Source: Tenrec ecaudatus (Eukaryota; Chordata; Mammalia; Afrosoricida; Tenrecidae). From it: DNA of 64,000 nucleotides. Positions 9,793 through 20,914 of this stretch are shown one piece after another. A program made the translations under genes and the position numbers. Under the pieces are notes generated by a model. The model saw only the letters and a list, made by a program, of their open reading frames with translations. It had not been told where the DNA came from and did no database searches. Position 1 is the first letter of the stretch, and the number at the start of each line of letters is the position of its first letter. The stretch is from the NCBI RefSeq assembly GCF_050624435.1, contig NC_134530.1, positions 148,280,721 to 148,344,720 of the forward strand, written 5' to 3'.

Positions 9793-12297
9793 AGTTCCAA
9801 TTTAATAAAAGAAGGTATTCATGCATTGAGGGAGTGTTTGAGTAGAGGCCCAAGGTCCTTCCGCCACCTTAATACTTGACCTATAAATATAGACACAAAG
9901 ATCTATTTCCCCATCCTCCTATATATATTTGCATGTACATGTCTTTGTCTAGACCTCCATGAATGCCCTTTGACTCCTAGCTCTTTCCTCCATCTCCCTT
10001 GACTTTCCTCCTGCCCTACTACCATGCTTCATCGCCACCTGGGCTAGAGTATACCTCTTCTCTAAGCAACCTTACCCTTGATCATTTCCCACCAGGCCTG
10101 CCACTCCCACTTCTCTACCATTTGGGGTCCCATGTTTTTCCCTTGTCCCTGGGTTTGTTAACACCACTTCCTTACCCCCCCTAGCCCCCCACCCCAAGTC
10201 CCCCCAAAACTGTCGGTCCCGTTGTTTTTCCTCCAGATAGTTCATCCAGCCTGTCCTATTCAGACAGACCTGTGGAGTCACTAACATGCACGAAAACTAG
10301 ACAGAGGAAAACAAAGCAACAGTATACAACCAGACAACAAAACAACAAAAACAAACCACTGACAAAGAACAGAATAAAACAGTTCACAAGAGAAAAGCTT
10401 GTAGTTAGTTCAGGGATCGTTTGCTGGCCCTTAGGAGCGTTTTCCAGTCCAGTCTGTTGGGGCACCACGCCCTGGCCCCGAAGTCCACTTTCAGCATTCC
10501 CTGGGGACCTTGCCACTCCATTCCCTTGCTGTTCCGCTGCACTCCCCCAGTGATTTGCCTCGGTGTGGTGGGATCAGGTCAGGTGCAATTTCCACACTGT
10601 GTCTCCGGTGCTGTCCCCTGTATCGCCCTTAGTCACTGAGGGGCATCATGTCTCATAGTGGGGCCAGCCATGTTGTTCTCTCTGTGGACTGGCTGCTCTA
10701 CTCAGGAACATCATCATCACGGCCTGGTGGGCCAGGCTGTGCTCCACTCTCTCCTCCTGCCCCTTCATTTGCTCCCGTGTGCTCTGATCAAATATGTCCA
10801 TCTCCCATAGCTGCAGAGTCAATGTCGTCCTTTGGAAAAAATTCTTTTCGGGGGAGGGGCAGGAATCCACTTAATTTATGGTGCTGGGGCCAGCCTCCCA
10901 GACCTCTCCACCGGTTCCCTCCTCCACACCAGGATATTGCGTTCACACCTTGCGACACTGGGTTGAAGTCTGGTCCCACTTTCCCTGAGTTCTCAATTCT
11001 TGTGGGATCTTTGACCACGTTAGGTATCAGAGTTATACTACCTTCATAGAAAGAGTTTGGGAGTTTTCCGTATTTTCCTATGTTCTGGAGGAGTTTGTGT
11101 AGGGTTGGTGTCCGTTCTTCCCTGAATGCTTGGTAGAAATCTCCTGAGAAGCCATCTGGTACAGGGGATTTTTTTTTTGGTTGGTAATCTCTTAATAACC
11201 GTGTCTATTTCTTCCATTGCTATGGATCTGCTGAGGTTCTTGACATCCATCTGGGATAGTCTAGGGAGGGATTTTGTTTCCTAGTATTTTTCCATGTCTT
11301 CCACGTTGTTGAATTCGTTAGAATATAGACCTTGATAGTACTGTGTAATTATCCTTTTGATTTCATTAAGGGCCGTTTTCATGTCCCCTGTTTCGTCCCT
11401 CATCCTTGCAAATGTAGTTTGTTCCTTCCTTTCTTTGGTTAGGTTTACCAGCGGTCCATCAATTCTGTTAATGCTTTCAAAGAATCAACTTTTAGCTGCA
11501 TTAATTTTTCCATAGTTTTCTTGTTTTCCCTCTCCTGTATCTCAGCTCTGATTTTTATTATTTCTATCCTCTTGCTATTAGTAGGATTGTTCTATTGACT
11601 CTGCTTTAATTGGTGTAAGTTTTGTTCCAGTATATCATCCATGAGTCTCTCTTCTTTTTTCATGTGTGCCTTTATTGCTATCAGCTGTCCTCTGATAAAT
11701 GCCTTTGCTGTATCCCAAAGGTTTGGTACGTCGTATTTCCATTCTCATTGGTTTCTAGAAACTTCCTGATTTAATCTCTGATCTGGGTCAATACCCATTC
11801 CTTTTGCAATAGAGAATTGTTCATCCTCCAATTGCTTTCCCCTGTTTTCCTCACCATCCTTTTGTTAATTTCCTGACTTATGACACAGTGGTTGGAGAGA
11901 GACGTCTATATAATTTCTATGTGCTTGAATTTACTCATTTGACTTGTGTCCCAGTATGTGGTCTATTTTCGAATATGTGCCATGTGAACTTGAAAAGAAT
12001 GTGAACTTCTTTGCATTTGGGTGGAAAGGTCTGAAAATATCTATCAAGTCAAGTCATCCAATTGTGCATTTAGATCTGTAGCCTCCTTGTTGAGTTTCTT
12101 TCCCAGTGATTTGTCTTTTTCAGAGAGTGGTGTATTAAAGTCACCAACTATAATTGTTAAGTGTGATTTCTTTTTTCATCTTTTGGAGTGTTTGATTGAT
12201 AAATTTTGTGGTTCTCTTGTTGGGAGTGTATATATTTATTATACTCACTAATTCTTGATCTAATGTTCCATTGAGCATTACATAGGAGCACAAATAA

Positions 12298-13015
12298 TTT
12301 AACGTACAAGAGTTATTTAAAGTCTGAAGGAGCAAAGATGTCACTTTGAAGACAAAGGTTCACCTGACTCCAGCCATGGTATTTTCAGTCATTTCATATG
12401 CATGTGAAAACTAGATAATGGATTGGAAAACGTGTAAAAGAACTCTGAATTTATATTATAACTTTGACAAGGAATATTGAAGGTACCCTAGACTAGTAGA
12501 AGAACAAAGAAATCTTTCATGGCCAGAAAAAGTACAGCCAGAATGCTCCTCAGTAGCAAGACTTCATCTTACATACTCTGATCATGTGTTCATGAGAGAC
12601 CAATGTTTTTAAAAGTACACCATGCTCAGTAAACTAGACAAAACATCAACTCCTACCATTTAGTTTATTCTGAATCATAGCAACCCTTTGCATAGAGTTT
12701 CCATGGCTGTAAGTCTTCACAGGCGCAGATAGCTTCATCTCTTCCTGCAGAGTGAATGTTGGGTTTGGACTACTCACCTTGTGGTCAATAGCCCAACGCC
12801 TACCTCACTGGGCCACCAGACTCCTTTGGCAAAGCAGAGATCCAGCCCCAAAGAGGAAGACGCTTTATGAGGTGAATTGCACAGTGATTGCAATAATTGA
12901 CCCAAACCTATCACACCTGTGAGGGTGGCACAGGACTGGGCAGTGTTTTCTCTGTTGTACACAGAGTTGCAGTGAGTTGGAGTCAGCCTGACGGCACCTA
13001 AGAATAACAACAATG
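12298..13015 (+). repeat. RTE LINE 3' end (resumption of the copy split at 3705)
   Basis: Landmarks of the RTE ORF2 C-terminus appear in order: 'gcaaagatgtcacttt', 'ccatggtattttcagtc', 'gcatgtgaaaac', 'cagccagaatgctcct', then, after a SINE insertion, the tail 'ggtggcacaggactgggcagtg' and 'gacggcaccta' with a short AAC-repeat end. Several indels break the frame. A 13-mer, tatttaaagtctg, occurs on both sides of the L1 (3678-3690 and 12314-12326), so the RTE had a small internal duplication before the L1 arrived. Confidence 0.8.
12645..12833 (-). repeat. AfroSINE-type SINE inserted in RTE
   Basis: A diverged minus-strand copy. The body is seen as 'gagtttccatggctgtaag', then 'cttcacaggcgcagatagc', and the tRNA-like head is the reverse of 'ggtggcccagtgaggtagg'. 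It sits between the 'catgctcagtaaa' and 'gagatccagccccaaagagg' parts of the RTE tail. Confidence 0.7.
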
Positions 13016-13794
13016 ACCTACTCATTGCACAGATCTTTTCTCCACATGGGGACCTCCTTGGATGGAACACACAGGAATCTAATCAACTACCTTTGTGAAA
13101 AAGAAGATGGAAAAGTTCAATATTATTCCTCAGAACAAGGCTAGGAATCAAGTGCGAAACAGACTGTCAATTACTCATAGACAAGTTCAAGATGAAGTTG
13201 GAGAAAGTTAAAACAAGTCCACACAAGGCAAAGTACAACCTTAATTATATCCTATCTTAATTTAGAGATCATCTGAAAATATATTGGGTGCACTGAACAC
13301 TAATGGCGGAAGACAAGTTAAGGGATGAATTCAGGGACATAAAGAAACCAAAAGATGCTTGAAAAGACAGAAACGTAAGAAAAGATCAAAATGATGTCAG
13401 AAGTGACTGAAACTTGCTCTTAAATATAGAACAAATGGGAGAAATGATGGCATCAAAGAGCGGAATAGAAGATCTCAAGGGTGGCTTACAAAGATGAAAA
13501 AGTATTAAAATGGTATGTGCAAAGCTCAGGAGTTAGGAAACCCAAAGAGACTATGTTCTACATTTTTAAAACTGAAAGAACTGAAGAAGAAAAAAGCCCC
13601 CAAAAAACCCAAGCCTGAAGTTGCAGTGTTGAAGGATTCTATCGACAAACCATTGAGTGATGCGTGAAGCATCAGAAGATAAATGGAATATAGAGTCACT
13701 TACCCACCCCACCCCCAAAATGCTGACATTCAACTATTTCAGGAGAAAGCCTGTAACTCTGAACCAAATAGTATTGAAAGAAGAGGTTTAGGCT

Positions 13795-14280
13795 TTGCTG
13801 AAGGCATTGGCAACAAGCAAGACTCCAAGAACTGATGGAACACCCAATGAGATGTTTCAACAAATGAGTGCAATGCTGGATGTGCTCACTTGTCTATGTC
13901 AAGAAATTTGGAGGATGGCTATCTGGCCAACCACCTGGAAGAGATCCATAATTGTATCCATTTCAAAAGAAGGTGATCCAATAGAATGCAGAAGTTATCA
14001 AATAATATCCTTAAAATCACATGCAAGCAACATTTTACTGAAAATAATTTTTAAATGGTTGCAACTGTACATCAACAGGGGTTTGCCAGAAATTGAAGCT
14101 AGATTCAGAAAAGGATGTGGAATTAGGGTATCATTGTTGAGTCAGATGGATTTTTGCTGAAAGCACAGAAGATCAGAAGCATGTTTCCCTGTGTTTTATT
14201 GACTATGCAAAGGCACTCAACTGTATGGATCATAACAAATTAAGGATGACGTTTCAAAGAGTGGAGATTCCAGAACATGT
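13795..14280 (+). pseudogene. RTE reverse-transcriptase remnant
   Basis: 13795-14160 stays open for 121 codons and matches the RTE/BovB RT N-terminal part: an ALA.SKTPRTDGTPNEMF stretch (intact relatives have NNKAPGIDGIP), W.TTWKRSIIVSISKEGDP, YQIISLKSHASNILLKII and LPEIEARFRKGCGIR. A frameshift follows; at about 14194-14240 another frame gives FIDYAKALNCMDHNKL, the motif A region holding the first catalytic Asp. The YADD box expected near 14480 is destroyed. It would have made cDNA from LINE RNA at a nicked target; this copy cannot. Confidence 0.85.
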
Positions 14281-14950
14281 CATTGTGATGGTGTAGAACT
14301 TGTACATAGACCAAGAGGCAGTCATTCAAATAGAACAAGGAGATAGATGCTACATGGTTTAAAATCAAGCTTGTATCCCTTCATCCTTCACCAGACTTAT
14401 TAAATCTGCATGCAAAGTAAATAAACCGAGGAGCTGGTCTGAAGAAGGATGTGGCATGGGGGTTGGAGGAAGAATCATATGCAAAATACACAAACTTGCT
14501 TGCTGAAAGTGACGAGGACTTTAAATACGGAAGCATTGAGATGAGCAAGAACAGCCTTCAGCGTAATTAACTGGATTACACATCAATATAAAGGATGCAA
14601 AAGTCCTCACAACTAGATCATTTGGTGACATCGTGATAAACAGATAGTTCTGAAAATGTCTATGATTTCATTTTACTTAGGTCCACAATAAATGTCCCTA
14701 TAATTGAAGAAATAAAACAAGGTATTATCCTGGGCAAAACTGCTGCAAAAGACTTGTTTGAAGTGCTACAAAGCAAATACGTTACTTTGAGAACTACGGT
14801 GTGCCTGACCTATTGTCTCACATGCAGGCAAAAGCTGGACAAGGAATAAGGAAGACTGAAGAAAACTGATGCCTTTGAATTATGATGATGGTGTAGAATA
14901 TCGAATATAACATGGGCTGCCAGAGGAACAAATCTGTGTTGGAAGAAGTA

Positions 14951-15072
14951 AAACACAAAACAAAACTCACTGCCATAGAGTCAACTCTGACCCACAGAGA
15001 CCCTACAAGACAGGGTAGAACTGCCCCTCTGAGTTTTTGAGACTAACTCTCTACAGGAGTAGAAAGCCTGTC
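14951..15072 (-). repeat. 5'-truncated AfroSINE-type SINE with 12-bp target duplication
   Basis: Minus-strand SINE: 'actcactgccatagagtc', 'gacagggtagaactgcccc', 'ctacaggagtagaaagcct'. The 12-mer ttggaagaagta flanks it at 14939-14950 and 15073-15084, both within the RTE copy, so the SINE is younger than the RTE. The tRNA-like head is missing. Confidence 0.85.
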
Positions 15073-15275
15073 TTGGAAGAAGTACATCCTTCTTTAGAAG
15101 AGAGGATGACAAGACTTCATCTTATCTACTTTAGGCATGTTATCAGGAGGGGTTCCCGGAGAAAGACATCAGGCATGGTAAAGCAGAGGGTCTTTGAAAA
15201 CAGAAAGGCCCTCAAAGACACAAATTGATACAGTGGTTACAACAATAGAAACGACTCCTGCCCAACCAGGCAGCA

Positions 15276-16381
15276 CTTCCTTCTGTTCTAGAAGTCTAAG
15301 TAACCATGTCCTGCTACCACGGCGCCAGTTCACATATGAATGGGTTTGTTCCAAGCCAAATGTGTTTAAACATGTCTCTGTTAGCAACAGTTGTCTGCAG
15401 ACACAGGCTCTCGGTAATACATTTGTCCTGGTCTCCTTAAGGTGTCTGCAAAAAACACAGGTGCAATGAAAACAGAGGTTTCGGAGGGTGTTGCAGGGAA
15501 CTCTGGGTCCTGCTTTGCATGATTCTGCCTTGGCCCCAAACGACAGACTGAGTTGGGGGTGCCTTATTTCAATGTGCACGCACAGGAACACGAGGAGCGG
15601 CATTCCTCGAAGCCTGGTCTCTGGTAGCTTAGGGATGCAGGCTTTTATAAGTCAGGAACAAACATGGACACAGTCTGTACAGGAGTAAATCAGACTACTG
15701 ATGAAATAGTCTACAAGATCATGGTTCAATTCCCCTTACAGGAAGAAGTTAGCCATTTTCATTTTCACCAGGTGAAGCCCCTACCCAAAGTCGGGGATGT
15801 GACTGCTGAAGAGGCACTTAATACGAGAAGGTTGCCTAAGGTAATTACTGTTTAGGCCGGGGCATGCACTGGGTGTTTGCTTGTTGTACCTGGTTTGTGC
15901 TTACCATTATTGCATGCTGGGTGCTGGGTACCGTGAACGCTGTTTTGAAACTGCTTAGGGGCCCTGCTCGGCCAGTTGAACTCAAGGCAGAGAAGTCAGC
16001 GGTTATGGTGACCCTTTTTTTGGAGATCCCAAAGAAGTAATCTTGATAGACTCTTGAAAGGTACACAGGACTTGTTATGAGGAAGTTTTAATTAAAATTG
16101 AAAACTGTGTTGGTGAAAAAAAGACCAAGGAAGTTGCACCAAGGAATTCCTTGGGCCCCTCCAGAACGCCCCCTGCCGCCCACCCATCATGACAGCGTAC
16201 CTACTCATTCTTTGAGGGTAGCAAACCAACCTACCTCAATCACACCACAAACCTGATGTTGCTCCTTCAGGCGTCTTTGTTTTCCCAAAAAGCACAGAAA
16301 ATGATCCGAATCCCTTGGGGATGCCCGAACTGCCATTTTGACGTGGTAGAAATTGAAGAGCCCAGAATTCTTCAAGAAAGC

Positions 16382-16419
<38 letters not shown>

Positions 16420-16538
16420 CACTGCCTCCAGAAGTGCATTGACCTAGCTGGAGGATCTGTCCCGAAAAAAATAGCTTCATAGTTTGATATTTTGGTTTAC
16501 TAACTGTTTTGTGTAGTAATATGGTCTGACTTACCTTT
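15276..16538. other. Unique sequence, no gene recognised
   Basis: Short open frames on both strands show no family resemblance and no consistent exon pattern. The only simple repeat is the (GA)n tract at 16385. Confidence 0.5.
16385..16416. repeat. (GA)n microsatellite
   Basis: About 16 uninterrupted GA dinucleotides. Confidence 0.95.
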
Positions 16539-16605
16539 GTATATGGAATCACTGTGAGTTGGAACCGATTCGATAGCACTTAACAACCACTAACAACGAA
16601 TAGTT
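16539..16605 (+). repeat. SINE/RTE 3'-tail fragment
   Basis: Reads 'cactgtgagttggaaccg', then 'gatagcacttaacaacc'. This is the shared 3' end of the AfroSINE and RTE families, with an AAC-type tail. The head is not seen. Confidence 0.7.
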
Positions 16606-17734
16606 AAATTTTGATTTGGGGCAGAGGATGGGGAAGTAATGATGGATGGCATTGGGCTTTTGATTTAGAAGGAATTAGATATGCACACTGCATTTATGTC
16701 TTCCTGATCACTGGGATTTAATTCTAAATGAGTTTCAGGAGCAGGGACATGGGTCAGCGTCTAGAGCAAGTAAGAAATAATGAGTCGACCGTTGTTGAAG
16801 TTTGCTGACAGGCACCCGGGCTTTCCGTGTACGATTTTCGACTTTGATGCATGTTTGAAATCTTCTTCTGTAGAGGGGAAAAAGGAAGCTGAGAAAGCAG
16901 CTGTTAAAGAAAGACAAGACAGGGAAGGGCAGTGTGCGACCCAGATCCAAGAAGAGAAGTGCTGCTAGGAGAGCGCTGTCAGGTCACCAAGGGCCAGCGA
17001 CGACACCAGGTGTCTTTGGGAAGGAGCTCGCACAACTCTGTCCCCGCTCCCTTTGGGGTGAGTTCCTGCCACCCAGGACAGTATAAGAGGACAAGGGGTT
17101 CCGTGTGGGTCCTCCTTTCCAAGCCGCACACCTGTTTAACCCCTATCACTTAGCAGTCCCCCTGCAGCTAGCGGTCTCCGAGTCCCAGGGCAGGCATGGA
17201 GGTGACACTGCGATGAAGCTGCGCAGAGGGTTCAGTCTGGAAAGATCTTCTGACACAGGGTTCAAGAGGAAATTAGGGAAGCCACGATGAGCGGGGTGCA
17301 TTTAGTGTCCACGATCTAGCCCCAAAGTCTGATTTGTTCACTCTGAGATCACGGACCCCCTTTCTTGGTTCATGATGACTGCCTCAATTGTGAGTTCAGC
17401 TTTGGTAGGGATTCTGTTTTGTCACTACAAGGCAGGGATGGAAAGCAGGGATTGTTCCTAGGGAAGGTATCCACCCCTTGGGCCACATTTTGCCAACTCT
17501 AGTTGCACTCTGTTAAGGGGTCTCTCTCTCTCTCCCAACCGCCCCCCCCTCCATCTTTATCTCCCCCACTCAACTTGCCCTTCTCAATGTCCTTCCCCCT
17601 GTGTTCCTCTCTGTTAACCAGCTGTGGTAGGGACAGCATACAGTGTCTGGAAGTTGTGGTTTTCAGCCCATGGCCACTCTGGCCCCTACAAGGGAGCAAA
17701 GCTGGAAGACTCCAGCACAACCTTCCCATTTGCC
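16606..17734. other. Unique sequence with a short TC tract
   Basis: No gene recognised. A (TC)n tract is present at 17521-17536. Small open frames lack supporting features. Confidence 0.5.
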
Positions 17735-17990
17735 AGGTTATTGGTGTTGAGTGCTGCTGACTCAGTTTCAACTCATAGTGACTCCATCGATGGTGTCTGG
17801 TCCCACGCCAGCCTCATAATTGTTGCTATGTTTGAGTCCATTGTAGGGCCCCAGTGTCAATCCATCTAATTGAGGATCTTCATTTATTTTTACTGAGTTT
17901 ACCAAGCATGCTGTCCTTCTCCAGGGTTGGCCCCTCCTGATAATGTGGGCAAAGTAAGTTCGACAAAGCCTCATCACCTAACACTCAAAG
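17735..17990 (-). repeat. RTE LINE 3' fragment
   Basis: The reverse complement matches the RTE ORF2 C-terminal end: the plus strand reads 'tgtcaatccatctaattgag', 'accaagcatgctgtccttct', 'cctcctgataatgtg' and 'aaagtaagttcgacaaagcc', in antisense order. Diverged and truncated at both ends. Confidence 0.75.
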
Positions 17991-17995
17991 GAAGA

Positions 17996-18178
17996 GGAGG
18001 AGGAGAAATAGTTGAAATGACACATAGCAACCCTAACGGACAATGTAGAGTTGCCTCACAGAGTTTCCAAAGCTGTAATCTTTATGGAAGCAGACGGCTA
18101 CTGGGGCTGGTGGATTCACACTGCCAACCTTTTGATTAGCAGCTGAACACTTAACCACTGGACCACTGGGGCTCCTTG
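17996..18178 (-). repeat. Older AfroSINE copy
   Basis: Antisense SINE body: 'tagcaaccctaacggacaat', 'gagtttccaaagctgtaatc', 'gaagcagacggc', then the head in reverse, 'aaccactggaccactgggg'. The 'gaagcagac' form is that of older afrotherian copies. Confidence 0.8.
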
Positions 18179-18788
18179 GTCAGGGAGGGATCGGATGACT
18201 TCATCCCTGAATACTTGTTGTTTTGGTGTCTCTTCTCTGCAGTTTCAGACTTGCGCATCCTCTTCTCCAGCCTTCTTATTTGACCCATTTTCTCCTGCTC
18301 TCAAGAACAATCTTGGCTTCCTTTGAGCCCGGCCTCCATCACCCCATGCCAGCAACACACCCTTGGAAAGGAGCACTGGTCATCACCTGGATGAACAGCC
18401 GCCACCCTCAGCTGTCCCAAGGTCTGCCCATGATGCCAGATCAATTGCGACAGGTCCCTGGAGGCCAGAGCTTTTGAGTCTTGTGTCCACTATTTTCGGA
18501 TTCTCAGTCAACTCCTTGCTGGTATAAGAACCTCCGGTGGGCCTCATTAGCCTCCGTGGTGGTAGCAAAGCATCAGCTGTGCCACATCCTCCAGGGCCAT
18601 CAATAATGGGTCAGAGGCGTACCTTGGCCTCTTGCTTGACTCACTCTGGAACTGTCTGTCTCAGAGCCTATTTTCTTCCCATAGAGACTCCCATGGGGGC
18701 ACCTGTCTGGCGGTTTCTCTCTACACAGGTGTTGTAGGCCCTCCTGGGAATGGTTCCACAGATCTCCCTGCACCGGTGCAACACTCCC

Positions 18789-18827
<39 letters not shown>

Positions 18828-19117
18828 CTACACACATGCACACAGATAACCAGGCAGGTTGTTGATGCCTAACTGGAAAAAAAACCATAGCAGGACTCAA
18901 TTATTCTTCTGATCAGTTTGCATTTTTATTATGTAGACTCAATTCAGAAGGACCGCGTACTCAAGCTCTAATAGGAAAGTGGCTGTGTGTTCTGGCAGAG
19001 CTATTAGTGATTGTGTTTTTCTTCGTGTTTATTTTGACTTTTAGTGTCTCCATTTCAAATTCTGCTATTTCTCTTGTTTATTTAATCGGCTTGTGTTTTT
19101 ATTCAAGTGCTAACTCC
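18179..19117. other. Unique sequence with a CA microsatellite
   Basis: No gene recognised. The (CA)n tract is listed separately. Confidence 0.5.
18791..18826. repeat. (CA)n microsatellite
   Basis: About 18 CA units, nearly perfect. Confidence 0.95.
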
Positions 19118-19293
19118 CCTACACTGATAGTCAGTCTACAAGGCAGGGCAGAACTGCCCCTGGGGTTTCTGAGACTGGAAATTGTGAAGAGAGTGGAAGG
19201 CCTCGTCTCTTGCCCTCGGAGCACGTGCGGGGTTCGAACTGCTAACTGTGTGGTTAGCAGCACAATGTGTAATCCACCATGCCACTAGGGCTC
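19118..19293 (-). repeat. AfroSINE-type SINE
   Basis: Antisense body 'ggcagggcagaactgcccct', 'ggggtttctgagactgg', 'gttcgaactgctaact', ending at the head in reverse, 'catgccactagggctct'. Confidence 0.85.
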
Positions 19294-20709
19294 TTCTAGT
19301 GTGGTGCAGGGTTCAGACAATATAGGCTGTTACATTAACAGCCTCGTTCTCAAGAATTTCATTTCATAGCTAGTTTCTCTTGTGTGGTAGGTACAGAGAT
19401 TCACAGTAGTTGCCTCTAGAACTAACTAGTGTTCAGAGTCAAGATATACATGTTCATAGTTTCGTCATTCTTATTCAATACTCTCTCATTCCCCCTTCCT
19501 CCCTGCCCATCCTTCCTGACCACCCTTTTCTTTTCTCTCCCTCTCCCGCCCCCACCCCTCCTCCTCACTCTGTGGACAGCACTGGCCTCTCTCCATGCAT
19601 TTGCTTCCTTCTCCTTTTTCTCCAATGACCTTTCTTAGACATTCAGCTGCATCATCCCTTCCGTGTAGACTCATGACTACCACTACCTCACCTCATGAAA
19701 TGTGTTTCAAATGCCATTCCTAACCAATTTGTCTCACTGTATTTACCATACAGATTCCCCAGCTTACCCTTTGAAAGCATCATAATTGTCCAGACAGTGG
19801 TGCAGGTAGGTCAGGCTCTCCTCTTGTCCAAGGCCATGAAGTTCTTTTGGGCAATGTGGGACAAAGGGAAGGTGACGTGGGGCAACACGTGGCCACCTCT
19901 GAAGCAAGGGCTATGGTTGCTGGGACAATTTCCCTTAAACGGGCATGTAGACAGGGAGGTCCCAATGGCTATTTATAGTACGCTGGTTCACTAACGATCT
20001 CCTTAATTACTGACCCACAGAATGAGGAAGTGAACCCAGGTATAAACCCCATTCACTACAATTCACGTTTTCCTACTCACAAGAAAGCCCTTCAGCCATC
20101 CGATGAATATTTTCCTCTTGATTCTGACCAAATGCACCAGAACCCTTGAACTTCACAGCCACCACACATTAGAAGTTGCAAATGGAAAGGATGAAGAAGG
20201 ACAGACACAGACAGATACTAACAGCATCCCAAACCCCTACCCACGAACCTGACATCATGGCAGAAAATCTCTGTAAAGCAGACACAAGAACTCAAACAGC
20301 ACAAGTCTGGGACCACTGAGAATGTAGGTTAAAAACAGCCCTCTGCTTCAGCAGTCCCTGAGGGCATGGCTGTGTTATGGTCTCATTAACAGTAGCTAAT
20401 GTTCACATTGGTGAACCTTGCATATTTAAGGAAAGGCTAAAGGCTACGTTGTGCTTAGAATATCCCGTTTGAGAAGGCAGGGCATTGCGTAACACACTTA
20501 CAAAGCAGCCCCTTGCACATTTGGAAGGGGTGCTTACATGAAGAGACCAGTGACTCTCACTAAGGGCTCCCGGAAGGGCACAGTCATAAAGATGTGCTCT
20601 GTTTTTCAGGTGCGTTATCAGGAACCAGGGTGTTAAAAATTCCCTTGTTCCTTCCGGCTGCCTAGGAACCAGCGTCCTGTTAAATCTCCCCGAGCCCAGA
20701 CATGTAACA
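19294..20709. other. Unique sequence, no gene recognised
   Basis: Contains a pyrimidine-rich patch near 19485-19570. The 131-codon minus-strand frame at 20403-20798 overlaps a MIR and has no recognisable domain, so it is taken as chance. Confidence 0.5.
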
Positions 20710-20905
20710 AGAAGCAGTGAGGCACAGCGGTTAGAGCAGGTTTTGCAGCCAAGTCGATGCGAGTTTGAATGCTGAGACTTTGAGCAGTCTCTCAACATGC
20801 CTCAGAGTCCGCTTCTGGAAAATACAGGGATCTCTATCTCATGGGGCCGTTGTGAGAACTGAAGGTCCATGCATGTTCTTTGCCTTATTTGGAACTTAAC
20901 TCTAT
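20710..20905 (+). repeat. MIR element
   Basis: Full MIR order is visible: 'cacagcggttagagcaggt' head, 'gcgagtttgaatgctgagac' B-box region, 'tcaacatgcctcagagtc', 'tctggaaaatacagggat' and 'catggggccgttgtgagaac'. Diverged, as expected of this ancient tRNA-derived family. Confidence 0.8.
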
Positions 20906-20914
20906 ATTTCTATA

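Larger units (their letters stand above)
8456..10987 (-). mobile_element. Nested L1 3' end (3' UTR only), inserted in ORF2 of the host L1
   Basis: A 2,532-bp insertion on the minus strand contains only L1 3'-UTR sequence and interrupts the host L1 reverse transcriptase. The 14-mer agttctcaattctt flanks it at 8442-8455 and 10988-11001. A poly(T) run right after the left duplication is the A tail in reverse complement. It belongs to a subfamily marked by 'aagccccttgcatcaggtc', shared with the copy at 24981. Its terminus is duplicated in tandem (8457-8587, then 8588 onward) and it carries both 250-bp units. Confidence 0.92.
3706..12285 (-). mobile_element. L1 LINE, 5'-truncated, inserted in an RTE LINE
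   Basis: A single L1 insertion lies on the minus strand. Its 3' end (left side) has an AATAAA signal in reverse complement near 3718 and an A/T-rich tail. Its 5' end (right side) stops inside the endonuclease domain of ORF2. Order along the element: ORF2 endonuclease part, reverse transcriptase, C-terminal domain, then a 2.5 kb 3' UTR. A second L1 3' end is nested at 8456-10987; without it and one copy of its duplication the insertion is about 6.0 kb. The 12-bp target duplication and truncation at the 5' end are standard L1 target-primed reverse transcription. ORF2 has many stops and frameshifts, so the copy is dead. Confidence 0.92.
6216..12285 (-). pseudogene. L1 ORF2 remnant (endonuclease, reverse transcriptase, C-terminal domain)
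   Basis: ORF2p nicks DNA and copies RNA to make new L1 insertions. Pieces visible on the minus strand, from N to C: an endonuclease strand ending in NIYTPN (near 12210), an N-terminal reverse-transcriptase piece (11044-11250), then after the nested insertion a GFIP-type segment near 8340 and a block at 7512-8120. That block contains FSDDMILYIE where intact copies have FADDMILYIE. The downstream region (7140-7502, with [14 protein letters not shown]) and the C-terminal domain (6686-7081 and 6229-6474, with the WYIHIMEYYASLK segment) follow. Stops and frameshifts separate the pieces and a 2.5 kb insertion splits the reverse transcriptase. ORF1 and the 5' UTR are absent. Confidence 0.9.
13085..15275 (+). 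mobile_element. RTE (BovB-like) LINE, longer copy with RT remnants
   Basis: About 2.2 kb of the family runs on the plus strand. The first part is low-similarity 5' ORF2. The RT core lies at 13795-14280. The C-terminal part follows ('atttcattttacttaggtcc', 'tgctgcaaaagac', 'ttggaagaagtacatcc', 'cttcatcttatctacttt', 'gttatcaggagg'). It ends near 15275 at the 'acagtggttacaacaatag' motif, short of the usual tail. Numerous stops and frameshifts make it inactive. A SINE sits at 14951-15072. RTE supplies the enzyme thought to move the tail-sharing SINEs of this genome. Confidence 0.82.

Noticed and set aside
3678..12326. Shared 13-mer tatttaaagtctg on both sides of the host L1, first taken as its target duplication
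   Set aside because: The order of motifs shows gagcacaaataa (3694-3705, 12286-12297) is the true duplication; the 13-mer is a small pre-existing duplication inside the RTE.
20403..20798. 131-codon minus-strand open frame
   Set aside because: Overlaps a MIR element and has no family resemblance.
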